This document shows positions 54,211 to 64,000 of a stretch of DNA of 64,000 nucleotides, piece by piece; positions within the stretch are counted from its first letter, which is position 1; the number at the start of each line of letters is the position of its first letter. Where the stretch lies: positions 14,905,320 to 14,969,319 of the forward strand of contig OY987230.1 in NCBI GenBank assembly GCA_963920705.1, read 5' to 3'. This DNA comes from Odiellus spinosus (taxonomy: Eukaryota; Arthropoda; Arachnida; Opiliones; Phalangiidae). The position numbers were made by a program, and so were the translations under genes. The notes under the pieces are model-generated. The model had not been told where the DNA came from and did not search any database. It saw only the letters and a program-made list of their open reading frames with translations.

Positions 54211-54630
54211 TTAAAAGGGAGAATGCAACCTATCCTTATCGTTTAAATAGGCCTAATACACCAATAAAAAAAGTTTACAAAAACAAATGTTAAAATATAA
54301 ATAAATTTAAAACTTACCCGGAAAATAGGCTTAGCGGTATTCATGGAGATCCTGATTTCCTCCCGTATAAGTTCTAGCGACCAATCGAACGCGAGTGTAA
54401 CTCTCGTGGAGATCTCGCGTGAACGACGGGCATTTGCTCATTGGTCGGTTGACCTTACACAGAGGCAATTCAGGATCTTCATGAATCCCGCTAAGCCTAT
54501 TTTCCGGGTAAGTTTTAAATTTATTTATATTTTAATATTTGTTTCGTGAACTTTTTATCGGTGGATTATGCCTATTTAAACGATAAGGAATCGATAAAAA
54601 ATCACTTGTTAGGTTGCATTCTCAATTTAA
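54211..54630. mobile_element. TTAA-flanked palindromic element, second long copy
   Basis: TTAA at 54211-54214 and 54627-54630. Ends AAGGGAGAATGCAACCTA and AGGTTGCATTCTCAAT are inverted. The inner arms ACCCGGAAAATAGGCTTAGC and GCTAAGCCTATTTTCCGGGT are inverted and match the element at 40767-41212. The two cores differ, so the palindrome arms are better conserved than the middle. Confidence 0.82.
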
Positions 54631-55739
54631 AACAAAATTCTCACCGTCTATGAAAAGGAGAAAATTTAACTAGACGCTAATAAATCGAACTTCTCAAATG
54701 TTTTACGCGCATGAATAAATTAAGGTTTGAAAATTAAAATATAGCATATTTTTTTGAAACATTATTTAATAATTAATAACCATTTTCCGCTTCATTGGCG
54801 TAAAATTCAAATTAGAAACTCTATATTATATTATATTATCAATACTTAATTTAATTTGGGTACCCGATGATCTAATTTCTTCTTACTTTTAATAAAAGGG
54901 TGAGAGAAAACGGAGTAGGGCTCGTAGTTCCTAAAACTTTTATTAGTTGGAATTATATTCAGACACTAACTATATTAGCCGTAAAAAATTATAAGCCTTC
55001 TTAATGTAATTAATTATCTTTGAAATTAAATCAAACATATTTCTCTTAATTCAAAATTCAAGTTTATCCAAATTGTACGAAACTTATTGATTGTATTCAA
55101 TTAAAACTTGTAGTTGATCCAAACTTTTGCCACATTAGCTCTTAATTTTAACAAGTAAATTAAAATTAATAGCGTCGTCGCATTAAATTTAATTAATGAA
55201 ATATAATTGTCATTATAATTTAATTGAAAATACGCGAATCACAAACAGTAATTGAATGAGAGATAATTCCCGATGGCTTTAAAACGAGGTTATAGAGACC
55301 CAAAATTTCGAAATTTGATATTCCCAGAGCCTTAAGCAATTTGGTATTTTCAGCTTGAATTACAGTATACTTGAGATATCAGATAGTTTTAGAAATTGGA
55401 TGAAGAAACGAAGAACGCGTGCATGTACGTGTAATTACTTTTTTTCAATACTTAGGTCACGGGAAAAAGATTTGTTCTAATCTTTATATGAACTCGATCT
55501 GAATCGCATGAAAAACAAGTTCGTGAATCTAGAGCTACGTTCACACTTGCCTCTTTGAAACCGTTTTCAAACCGATTCGAATGTTTAAATCGACTTTCCA
55601 CGATATTAATTTTGTTTCTTGATCAAAGATCTACGCGGGTGGCTCCAAAATGGCTAAAAGCTTAACTTAAAACAAAATGACTCGATTCGTTCTTTGTCAA
55701 ATTGATCTCGCACAAAGCTCTTTAATCTTTAGAAAATGT
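54631..55739. other. Non-coding, nothing recognised
   Basis: Very AT-rich, no supported exon. A partial GTTCACAC-family sequence lies near 55540-55600 (CTACGTTCACACTTGCCTC). Confidence 0.4.
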
Positions 55740-56060
55740 AAAAATTTCTTAGACTCTTTTTACCTACGCGTGACGTTGGTTTTACTTTTAATTTCAATGG
55801 GCTCCCATAGAATAACGAAATAAATAACCCAATGAGAAAAAAATCTTCTAAATTGGTCAAAAATAGTTCAAATTTGAAAATTCATTCTGAATTTGACCAA
55901 ATAGACCAAATGAAAAAAAACCCGAATTGGTACAAAAGTAGATCAAAGGTATTTTTTGTCTCAGACTTCTGTAAAATATCGACGTCACGCGTATGTAAAA
56001 ACAGCCTAGCGAGTTTTTTTCAATTTCTAAAGTTTAATTTGGATTTGGAGCGACAACAAT
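55740..56060. mobile_element. Inverted-end dispersed element, copy A
   Basis: GCGTGACGTTGGTTTTACTT near 55770 and ATCGACGTCACGCG near 55980 are inverted ends. The sequence between them (AATAACGAAATAAATAACCC, AATTTGACCAAATAGA) reappears inverted at 62130-62330. A plus-strand open frame (55832-56152) through it is judged accidental. Confidence 0.6.
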
Positions 56061-57123
56061 TTGGCAAGTACCGAATAGAGTCAGGTTGCGTATCTACTTT
56101 TCAAGTAAAGGGGCTACAAGATATGGGGCATTCATTTCAACTTGCTCGTTGATGTATCCCTAAACGAATTTTTTATCCGTTTCACCCTATGTTCTGTAAA
56201 TTAATTCCCACTTTACCAATTGGAGTTCGATTCAAGTTCTTGCTCAACACATATCTATTAATATTCCAAAAGTTAAAATTCGCCTCTGGTGAAAACGGAT
56301 CCATTAAGCGCAAGCCACGCTAAATAAACTGCACACCAAAATAACAAAATTTCCCGGCCTTTCAATATTTAAATGTAAAATCGATTCCTAAATATGTCAT
56401 AGGTTACGAATACAAATTATATAGCGAGCTCGCATCACATCATGATCCGTGGATCAAATCACTTATCCGTGAATTTTAAAAGCTTGTTTTACTTATTAAT
56501 AAGTGGCGATAATTACTACCACCCGAGGAGTCCATCTGAACTCCGAAAACGTTGCTGAAATCACTAATTTAAATCCATCATAGCCGAAAATTCCGTTGAT
56601 GCTTATTATGGTATGCAAATCATCCCCTTACTATCAAAATTTCCTGCCAAAAGTTTAAGATATTAAAGGACACGACTCACAAACATTTAGGTTTTTAACC
56701 AGTATCATCTATTATTTATTCAAGGAGCTAATTAACTTAGTTAATTAGTTCCATGTTTGGTGGAATTTGTGACACACCATTTTTTTCATCGGTGGGTACA
56801 TTGTAACGTAATTAAATTAATTGGCTAAGTCATCGCCAAAATGATACTATAGCCTTATTTAAGAATTCAAATTTTGTTAATTTTTCTTTAAATAAACAGT
56901 GTTTTATATATGCAGTAATGGTACGCTAAAGGAATCGAATATGTAACTCTAGTTAGAGGTATTATAAGTCAAATCGATACTCCGAAAATAGTATTCTGCA
57001 CCTGTGGCTTTACGACTGGGGAGAAAATCCCGCGACTCTCTGCGGTCCGTGGGTTTAGGGCATTGTTTCAGTGCCAATTTTGTGGGGTCGATCCTATAAT
57101 CTAACAGTGAACGGGAACCGCGA

Positions 57124-57292
57124 CTTTAGCTACGTTCACACTAGAGACTTTGAAAGCTATTTTAACCGTTTTTGAAAGGTTAAATTGAAAAAAGTTTGAG
57201 GTCAACTCTAAAGATCCAGGGTTAAAATATAAAATTTTGTACATGGGAAACGGTTTGAAAACGGTTCCGAAGTCTCTAGTGTGCCACCAGGG
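57124..57292. mobile_element. GTTCACAC-family element with both ends
   Basis: Left end CTACGTTCACACTAGAGACT and right end AAGTCTCTAGTGTG are inverted; inner GAAACGGTTTGAAAACGG is also part-palindromic. It is the clearest full member for defining this family's ends. A diverged relative starts near 57630. Confidence 0.7.
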
Positions 57293-58819
57293 GAGTTTAA
57301 TTTGTTTCCTGCGCTATCTTTTATAGTCTATGTCGGCGTCATCTAAAAATAATAAAAATCTAAAGCCCTGTTAAAGAAAAATGTCTCCATAAATATTCAT
57401 TAATGGTAAATTTTCATTTAAATAAATTTTCAAATTAAATTGAAATAGTCTTCCACTAAAAAGTAATATTTAAAAAATATCAGAAATCAAACATTTTCAT
57501 CTCTGACACAGTTTTGACGAGCAATACTTGAACTATACGAAGCAATAACAAAGCTGTTTGTCAATCTCGGTCCCTTGTTTTTATTTCTACATGGGTGTTG
57601 GTACTTTAGGTTAAAGGTTAAATTTAGTCCCGTTCATACTATAGATTTTGGAAAATGTTTAAACCCTTTTTGTAAAAATCAAAATGTAAAGTTTTGGGGG
57701 TTAAAAATGCAATTTCAACTTTAAAGCGCTTCGAAAACTGGCACGTGTGAAATAATATTGAAAGATGTTGGTAGAAGCGAGAACCAACAGCCTACCCACC
57801 AATTAATAGCTTAAATCGTGTGAGACCTACCCTTTAAACACTCCCGTGTTATTACAGAGAAATAAAAATATTTGGCGAGAAAACGAAGGGTTTAGTTTAT
57901 ACATTCAGTTTAATTTCTCGCCAAGTGTGAAGGTAACCCTTCATCTAACTCTTTACAACCAAATAATAGAAATAGCCCGTGATTCTAGATTTGTAGGCAC
58001 TGAAAACTTCGACTGATATAGATTGACCAGAGTTTAGAATATAAATTCTATACGGTTAAAATGCTTGACAGCCTTCACGGGATGAGATGGGGGAGTAAGG
58101 GTATTTGGCTTTTAAGGCTTAAAAGCTCTGTTTATATACGTACATAAATATAACACTATATTAATTCAGTACGGTCGTAGATAGACTCCCTTTAGAGTGC
58201 TGTTTAAATCACATTAGAACTATATACTAAGGCATTGACTTCTAGACTTTGAAATTCGGGAATGAAACGAACCAGAAAATACACCCGCGAAGTTTCAATT
58301 AATATAGGAATAATGGGTGATGATATAAACAAACCATTTTGGATAATATATCCGTGACCCCCCATACGAGTTAACGTCTATTAATCGTTTACCCGCGATT
58401 GAAAACGAGTGGAAATAAGATAAAAGTATTTAGCTCACGTATTATTTAACAATCTACAAAGGATCGCTTTAATTTTAATAGAAAAACGGGTTGTCCAATA
58501 GAAATTTAGGACCGTTCCTAGGTTGTAATAAGGAATACGAGGAAAACGGGGAAATAAAGAAAGCTCAGTAATATCGAGTACTGGACGAGCCGGATGTAAA
58601 TGTTTTACTAATATGCATATTAATATAAATATAAACTCGCTTTCGCTCTAATCATCCGGCTTTATGGAAATGAAAGTTTAAGCTATCTTTATTCCGATGA
58701 CGATTTTACTTCGATTGTTCAAACACTTTTTAAGCCTAATGCCATTTTGAAACTGGTATTTGAAAGCGCGTAAACAAAAACTTTTTGAATAAATCTTTAT
58801 GAGTTTAGGCAACATTTAG
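57293..58819. other. Non-coding, nothing recognised
   Basis: Apart from the diverged element near 57630-57750, no exon, RNA gene or repeat was supported. Confidence 0.4.
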
Positions 58820-59470
58820 AAAAACAATTTCATTGATATATCCAGAGTTTAAAATGAATTTTCTATGATATTTCCAGGGTTTAAAATGAATTTTCTCTGA
58901 TATATCCAAGGTTTTCCACTGATTTTTGCCAGATACATCAAGGGTTTTATAATCAATTTTCTTAGACACATCTAAGGTTAATGTTTTCCAATGAATGGTT
59001 CCAGATACATCAATGAAAAGGGTTTTCGCAGTGAATTTTTCCTGACATATCCAGGGTTTTCCATGAATTTTCCATAATATATTAAGGGTTTTCCCATGAA
59101 TTTTCCATAATATATTAAGGGTTTTCCCATGAATTTTCCATAATATATTAAGGGTTTTCCCATGAATTTTCCATAATATATTAAGGGTTTTCCCATGAAT
59201 TTTCCATAATATATTAAGGGTTTTCCAATTAATTTTGCCTTATATATCAAGGGTTTTACAATAAATTTTCTTAGACACATCTAGGGTTAACGTTTTATAA
59301 TGAAGGGTTCCAGATTTTACAATGAAAAGGGTTTTCCAATTAATTGTTCCTGACTTATCCAGGGTTTTCCCATGAATTTTCCATAATATATTAAGGGTTT
59401 TCCAAAGAATTTTGCCTTATATATCGAGGGTTTTTACAATAAATATTCTTAGATACATCCAGGGTTTTCG
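58820..59470. repeat. Minisatellite with a perfect 33-base core block
   Basis: Between about 59066 and 59231 five copies of a 33-base unit (CCATGAATTTTCCATAATAT + ATTAAGGGTTTTC) are essentially identical. Diverged units with AGGGTTTT and AATTTTC extend to 58820 and 59470. The minus strand reads GKPLIYYGKFM repeatedly, an artefact of a stop-free unit divisible by three. Confidence 0.9.
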
Positions 59471-61049
59471 TTTTTCAATGAATGGTTTAAGCTCAAATTC
59501 CCATCAGGTTTAAGATATGAATATTCTTATTAGTGTAAATGTAATTGTACATGTACCTCAAAAATTCATCCTAATTTCCCCAATTTTACCAACAAATTAC
59601 GAATTTCCCAGTTGTTTATCAACATTGTAATTCCCTGATTGTTTGTCAACATTATAATCTATCGATATTTCCCAGACTGCTTGTTAACATTCTAATTCTA
59701 TAATATTTCATTGTTTTCCGAGTTTGTATAAACCCTTCCTTCTCACAATGAGCGTGCCGGTATTTGTATCCCTTTATTATTCATCTTTAAGTAATACATC
59801 AAACTATATAACGTCTTTGGTAACTCTATAATAATAACCTCTTTTAAAACTTCAAACAATTTTAATTATATACACACTCATGGGTTTTATTAAGTCGGTA
59901 ATGAGGGACTCCATATTATCGCCCGGCTATAGGATTATATAAGATCCTGAACCTTAACGCGGATTTCCCAATGAGAGGTACAAACGCCATAGATCCGGGC
60001 AAACTATAATCAAAGGGCCGGTATTGTTTAACTAGTTACATAATTTGCGACCTATTTGATCGATATAGATTCGAGCGATGAAGGCATTAACAACGGGGGT
60101 TTAATTAGTTAACGGAATACCTATAAGACATCCCAAATTGAAATTAATATGGGATCATTTTAACGATGAAAGTTGGATGTTTTGAAGTAATGTGTACATG
60201 TTTTGATTAAAGGCGCTACCTGCTTGCTTTGCAGACGATTTTGACCATAAAATATTGTACAGTCAAAGCTAGGCTGCGCGTAAAGGAATACGATTAAAAG
60301 GGGCAAATTCTAGAGCAGTTAGGGCCTTTAAAGGGGGCTCAAGGCTCTTAGGGAAGCACCGAATACTCAGGAAGACCTACTGAATACTATGGAGACGCGC
60401 GGCACAGAATACTCTGGGTACGTACTGAATTAAAGTCTTCCCCTTGAGCCAGGGGGCAATGAATCTTGGATCGAGTTTGATTTTCAAATTTGGGGGGGCG
60501 AATATAATTTTGACCCCTGGGCGCAAAATCGCACAAACTGGGGCTGAATGTATACAAAGATAGATTGATTAATTCTGAAGCCATCTAATAGCGTGAGTGG
60601 TGTCTTTACCCCTTTCCCAAAACATTCAGTAATATCAAGCTTTTGTTAAAACTATGCCTGTTGTAATGTCGAAGTAATACGCGTTTTAGCCTTCTTTTTC
60701 GAAATTAAAATGAATTTTAAGCTTGGGGCCTCGCCATGATTGCCTATACTAAAAGGGGCCTCGAAATGTCCGAAATCTTGGGGCTTCAAAATAATCAGTA
60801 ACGGCGGGAAAAATTTCGTGGGTGTAAACTAAGTATTTAGTGGGCATATCTCTTTAATTATAAGTATGACAATTAACGTGGCCCTTTAAAACTATTTATG
60901 TGGTCCTGCCGCACTGGGCCCTAACATGGCCCAGTGAAAATTGCACGTGGGCTATAGACTACTTCAGCCTACCCTCAGCGTCGCCGCTAGTGCCTCAAAA
61001 TAAATCTCATAGCATCATTCGAATTATAATGTATATAAATAGATCACTG
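59471..61049. other. Non-coding, with one half transposon copy
   Basis: No supported gene. 60247-60333 (ATTGTACAGTCAAAGCTAGG ... AAAAGGGGCAAATTC ... AGGGCCTTTAAA) matches the right arm of the palindromic element at 14206-14768. Confidence 0.5.
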
Positions 61050-61140
61050 GCCCTAAGTAACTGGTCCCAAGTAACTGTTCCCAATTAACTAGTCCCAAGT
61101 AACTAGTCCTAAGTAACTGATCCTAAGGACTAGTTCAGTT
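61045..61140. repeat. 15-base tandem repeat
   Basis: About six copies of a unit like CCCAAGTAACTAGTC (variants CCTAAGTAACTGGTC, CCCAATTAACTAGTC). Confidence 0.8.
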
Positions 61141-62119
61141 AATGTAGGGTAAGGGATCCCTGGATCTCGAGGATCGTAACTGTAGACGTCAAGATCTATA
61201 GCGCAGTAAATTCCTATGCATAACGAATTGATTTTAGCTTCGTTTTCGTAATATCTGCATTGCGTATATAAACTTTAAACGAAAAATCCTATTTTTAAAG
61301 TTGTTTTTGAATTACATCTTGAACTATCGTGTAAACCGAAACCTTCCAATATTTATTTATCAAAGCATTTCCAAAGAAAACCTTATTTCAATACCGGTAC
61401 TTAATTCAATTCAGAGTTAAAATGAATCTTATCGCTATCAACGTGCTTATATATGACAATTCCAACGAATTTACTCTGAGTAAATATACCCTTTCCAACG
61501 TTAAATAAATAAATTACAATTCAGGGCGGATTTATATAACAAACTATCCAATTATTTAAACAGGGAATTTAAACTGATAGCAGTACGTGTCTATTTCTAT
61601 AACAAATTATCCTAATTTCAATTTCGATTCAACAAAAATTGAGATTTACTTAGTAGAACGTATTTGCGAATCAAATATAACTTTGTTGAATTAATTCTCA
61701 TCATGATTAATTAATATCTCGGGGAATTTTAAATTAATCACGGATCTATCTTCTACGAAAAATATCACATATCAGTACCAATCAAAAATATTTAATTTAA
61801 ATATATATCCCAAAAAATGAATCGATTTCGAGAGATTTTAAAAAACGAAACCCCTTTTACGTCACTTATAACAAAATAAAAATATCATTATGTCAAGATT
61901 TGTCACGCGTTTCGTAAATATTAGGCGCGCGTGAGTCGGTTCACAAACTGAGCAATAATTAGCCACACCCCTTTTATCAAAATTCAAATTTCTCTCGAAA
62001 ACAAGTAGACACGCAAACTTTACTCGATTCGGGTCAAGCTCGCGAATTTAATCTTTAGAAATTGAAAAAATCCGCGAGGCAGTATTTACAAACGAGTGAC
62101 GTCTGTTTTACTCGTCCAA

Positions 62120-62400
62120 ATTTAGAGGACCAAAATGGAAAAACCTTTACTCCAATCTATTGCTGAATTTCAGTTTTGTCATTTTTTCTATTTGGTCGAA
62201 TTCAGAGCTTCAGAAGGAAGTTTCCAATTTCGAATATTTTCGACCAAATTATAAGATTTTTTTCCTCATTGGGTAAGGCGATTTCTTTCGTTATTCTATT
62301 TGAAATTAAAAGTAAAACCGACGTCACACTAGATGAAAATAACCTCGCGAATTTATTTCAATTTCTTGTGTTTAATTTAAGGTTACGCGTGTCTACGTTA
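62120..62400. mobile_element. Inverted-end dispersed element, copy B
   Basis: The reverse complement matches copy A at 55740-56060 (TTTACTTTTAATTTC..., AATAACGAAA, CCCAATGAG, TTCGACCAAATAGA). Part of it (TTATTTCAATTTCTTGTGTT) also matches copy A's right side in direct orientation, as expected of a palindromic element. Confidence 0.6.
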
Positions 62401-63715
62401 ATATTTTTGCAATGAGATATCATACAAACACCTTTAACAGAATACTAGACATATTTCAAGTGGTTAAAAATAATTCTTTCTGCGCGTCTCCCTTTAAATA
62501 AATGAATAATAGTTTAGGCAGTACTCCTGATTGTTTACTCCTAATTTCTGATGATATTCAAAACGAAAAACAACAAACTTTAATGAAAATTTTATTTGAT
62601 AAGGTAAATCAAGTTACCGTATTTATTTATTTATTTGCTTTTCATTAAAGTTTGTTTTTTAATTTGAAATACTGCTAAAAGTCAATTAAGTCGCAGCTGT
62701 ATATTCAATTTTATATAATTAACAATTAAGTAATTTGTATGGAAACACGCGTGTCTTATTTTGTGGCTAAGATTCGATTTCAAATCGGATTTAACTTTTC
62801 AAATGTCTATATATCAATTGAAAGCTCTTACAAGTTAGTGTAGCTTTAATCTCAAACTCTTAAATAAATCCAGATTAATTAGGCACTAATTAAATCTCAA
62901 CGTAAACGAAATGACTATTTCGAGTGATTAATAATCAAAAAAGCAATTATCCAATAAAGCCTTAATTAGATCGACAACGTTACTAATTGAGACAAAAATT
63001 TTCAACGACTTACGTGATTGTATAAAAGACGATGGTTCCGTTCTGTCTGATTCTACACTGATCTTTGACCTCAATAAAAAAATCATCTGTAAAATAAAGA
63101 TAAAACCTTTTTATATTAAATTATATAATTTAATTACTATAGTGAGGAAATAAAATCTTATATAAGACATGCAAAGTTAAATCTAATCATGGGATGACGT
63201 GGTGTGCTTTGCAATAAAGCATTAAATAAAAGCTTATTAATCTGTTAATGAATTTCTTAAGAGAGTAAAAATGGCAAAAAAAGGCCTACAAGGATTTGAG
63301 ATACTGTCAAAGCGGAAAGAGATTATCCTGATTGAAAAATCTCCTGAGAAGAAAAAACTACTTTAAGATCGAGAGAAAGAAGCGAGCCGTAAAGAATATT
63401 TTTTTATAGCTGATGTCTCTAAGGAACGGAATACATCCTCGCTAAGGACAACAAAGATAGATAAGGCACAATTAGATTCGAGGTAGTTAATACGACAGGG
63501 AAAAGAGATGATTTTTAATTACCGTACAAGTTATTATATATACCACGATATCGGATACTTTTGAAGTTGATTATTACTCATGATAAGAGCAATAGATGAT
63601 TTAATTTTAATTATGAATAAAAATTAAATTTATTTCTAGTTTATGAAGAAGAAATAAAACTAACTTTATTTAAAAAAAATGCCATGCATTGAGAAATGTT
63701 TCCAGCTGACAGTCT
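62401..63715. other. Non-coding, nothing supported
   Basis: AT-rich. A 31-codon frame (MAKKGLQGFEILSKRKEI...) near 63270 is too short to claim. Confidence 0.35.
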
Positions 63716-63745
63716 TCTTAAAGGGAGAATGCAACATAACAACCT
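63716..63745. mobile_element. Single end of the TTAA/AGGGAGAATGC family
   Basis: CTTAAAGGGAGAATGCAACA matches the left end of the elements at 40767 and 54211. The rest of the element is not recognisable before the window ends. Confidence 0.55.
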
Positions 63746-63927
63746 CGTCTAGTAGTTTAGTAAAAGAAAATGTATCTAAAACAGTTAAATTCCTAGAAAA
63801 GGGTAATTAGATAAGTAAATACTTTTAAATTTGGCACTTCAATAAGAGTAGTGTTGTGGTTTATACTAAGAGCAAAGTTTCCGACCCTTTGACTTTTATT
63901 TCGCGACTGGACACGAACAACCACGTT

Positions 63928-64000
63928 ATATAAGTCAAGACGCGTGGCCATACAGTTGCAAAAAAGTGTTAAGTAGAAGACGAAAGTGACAGCGAGGTCA
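63928..64000 (+). promoter_or_regulatory. Candidate TATA/initiator core promoter at the right edge
   Basis: TATATAAG at 63928-63935 and an arthropod-like initiator ATACAGTTGC with its A at 63955 are 27 bases apart, the usual spacing. What follows, up to the edge, would be 5' UTR of a plus-strand gene lying beyond the window. Confidence 0.5.

Noticed and set aside
55832..56152. 106-codon plus-strand frame
   Set aside because: Lies in a dispersed palindromic element whose other copy does not keep the frame.
58978..59280. 100-codon frame repeating GKPLIYYGKFM
   Set aside because: Artefact of a 33-base tandem repeat; no splice or start context.
63270..63366. 31-codon frame MAKKGLQGFEILSK...
   Set aside because: Too short and without splice sites, domain or expression evidence.

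Overview
The window is nuclear DNA of an animal, most likely an arthropod. Genes are split by GT-AG introns, several only about 50-90 bases long, the DNA is strongly AT-rich, and the recognisable genes are animal families: an ARHGAP21/23-type RhoGAP, the complex III hinge protein UQCRH, DUSP19, secreted ML (NPC2-like) proteins, CUB/LDLa membrane proteins and mitochondrial alanyl-tRNA synthetase. I see no bacterial, plasmid or viral gene set. Species cannot be fixed by reading. Exon borders were worked out by hand from splice sites and reading-frame phase.

Layout. The left 35 kb is gene-rich. From 1069 to 7196 (minus) lie twelve exons of the RhoGAP gene, covering its PDZ and PH domains; its first exons and its catalytic RhoGAP domain are not found here. 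UQCRH (plus, 11476-11874) and DUSP19 (minus, 12051-12752) converge with 3' ends less than 200 bases apart. Two tandem ML-domain genes follow (13509-15063 and 15312-16119, plus), then a two-exon gene of unknown function (16825-18378, plus). Next come two related type I membrane protein genes, each with signal peptide, CUB-like domain, LDLa module, one membrane span and a short tail (19278-21245 and 24300-28467, plus). Mitochondrial AARS2 (minus, 29263-35040) is complete: 16 exons whose phases all agree give 973 residues.

The right 29 kb (35.1-64 kb) is gene-poor. It holds many tandem arrays (periods of about 15, 21, 23, 31-34, 33, 60, 143 and 171 bases), a 0.5-kb foldback with near-perfect 201-base arms, and several families of short palindromic elements. 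It also has one convincing short exon of an unrecognised protein (48090-48276) and two candidate TATA promoters on the plus strand (near 50.0 kb and 63.93 kb) whose genes would lie further right.

The two ML proteins (secreted lipid binders) and the two CUB/LDLa proteins (cell-surface, tails with or without a PPxY motif) are adjacent small families of secreted or surface proteins, which suggests local tandem duplication. Whether they act together is not shown by the sequence. The clearest mobile element is a 569-base non-autonomous hAT-type element with a perfect 8-base target duplication, inserted into a 21-base minisatellite inside an AARS2 intron.
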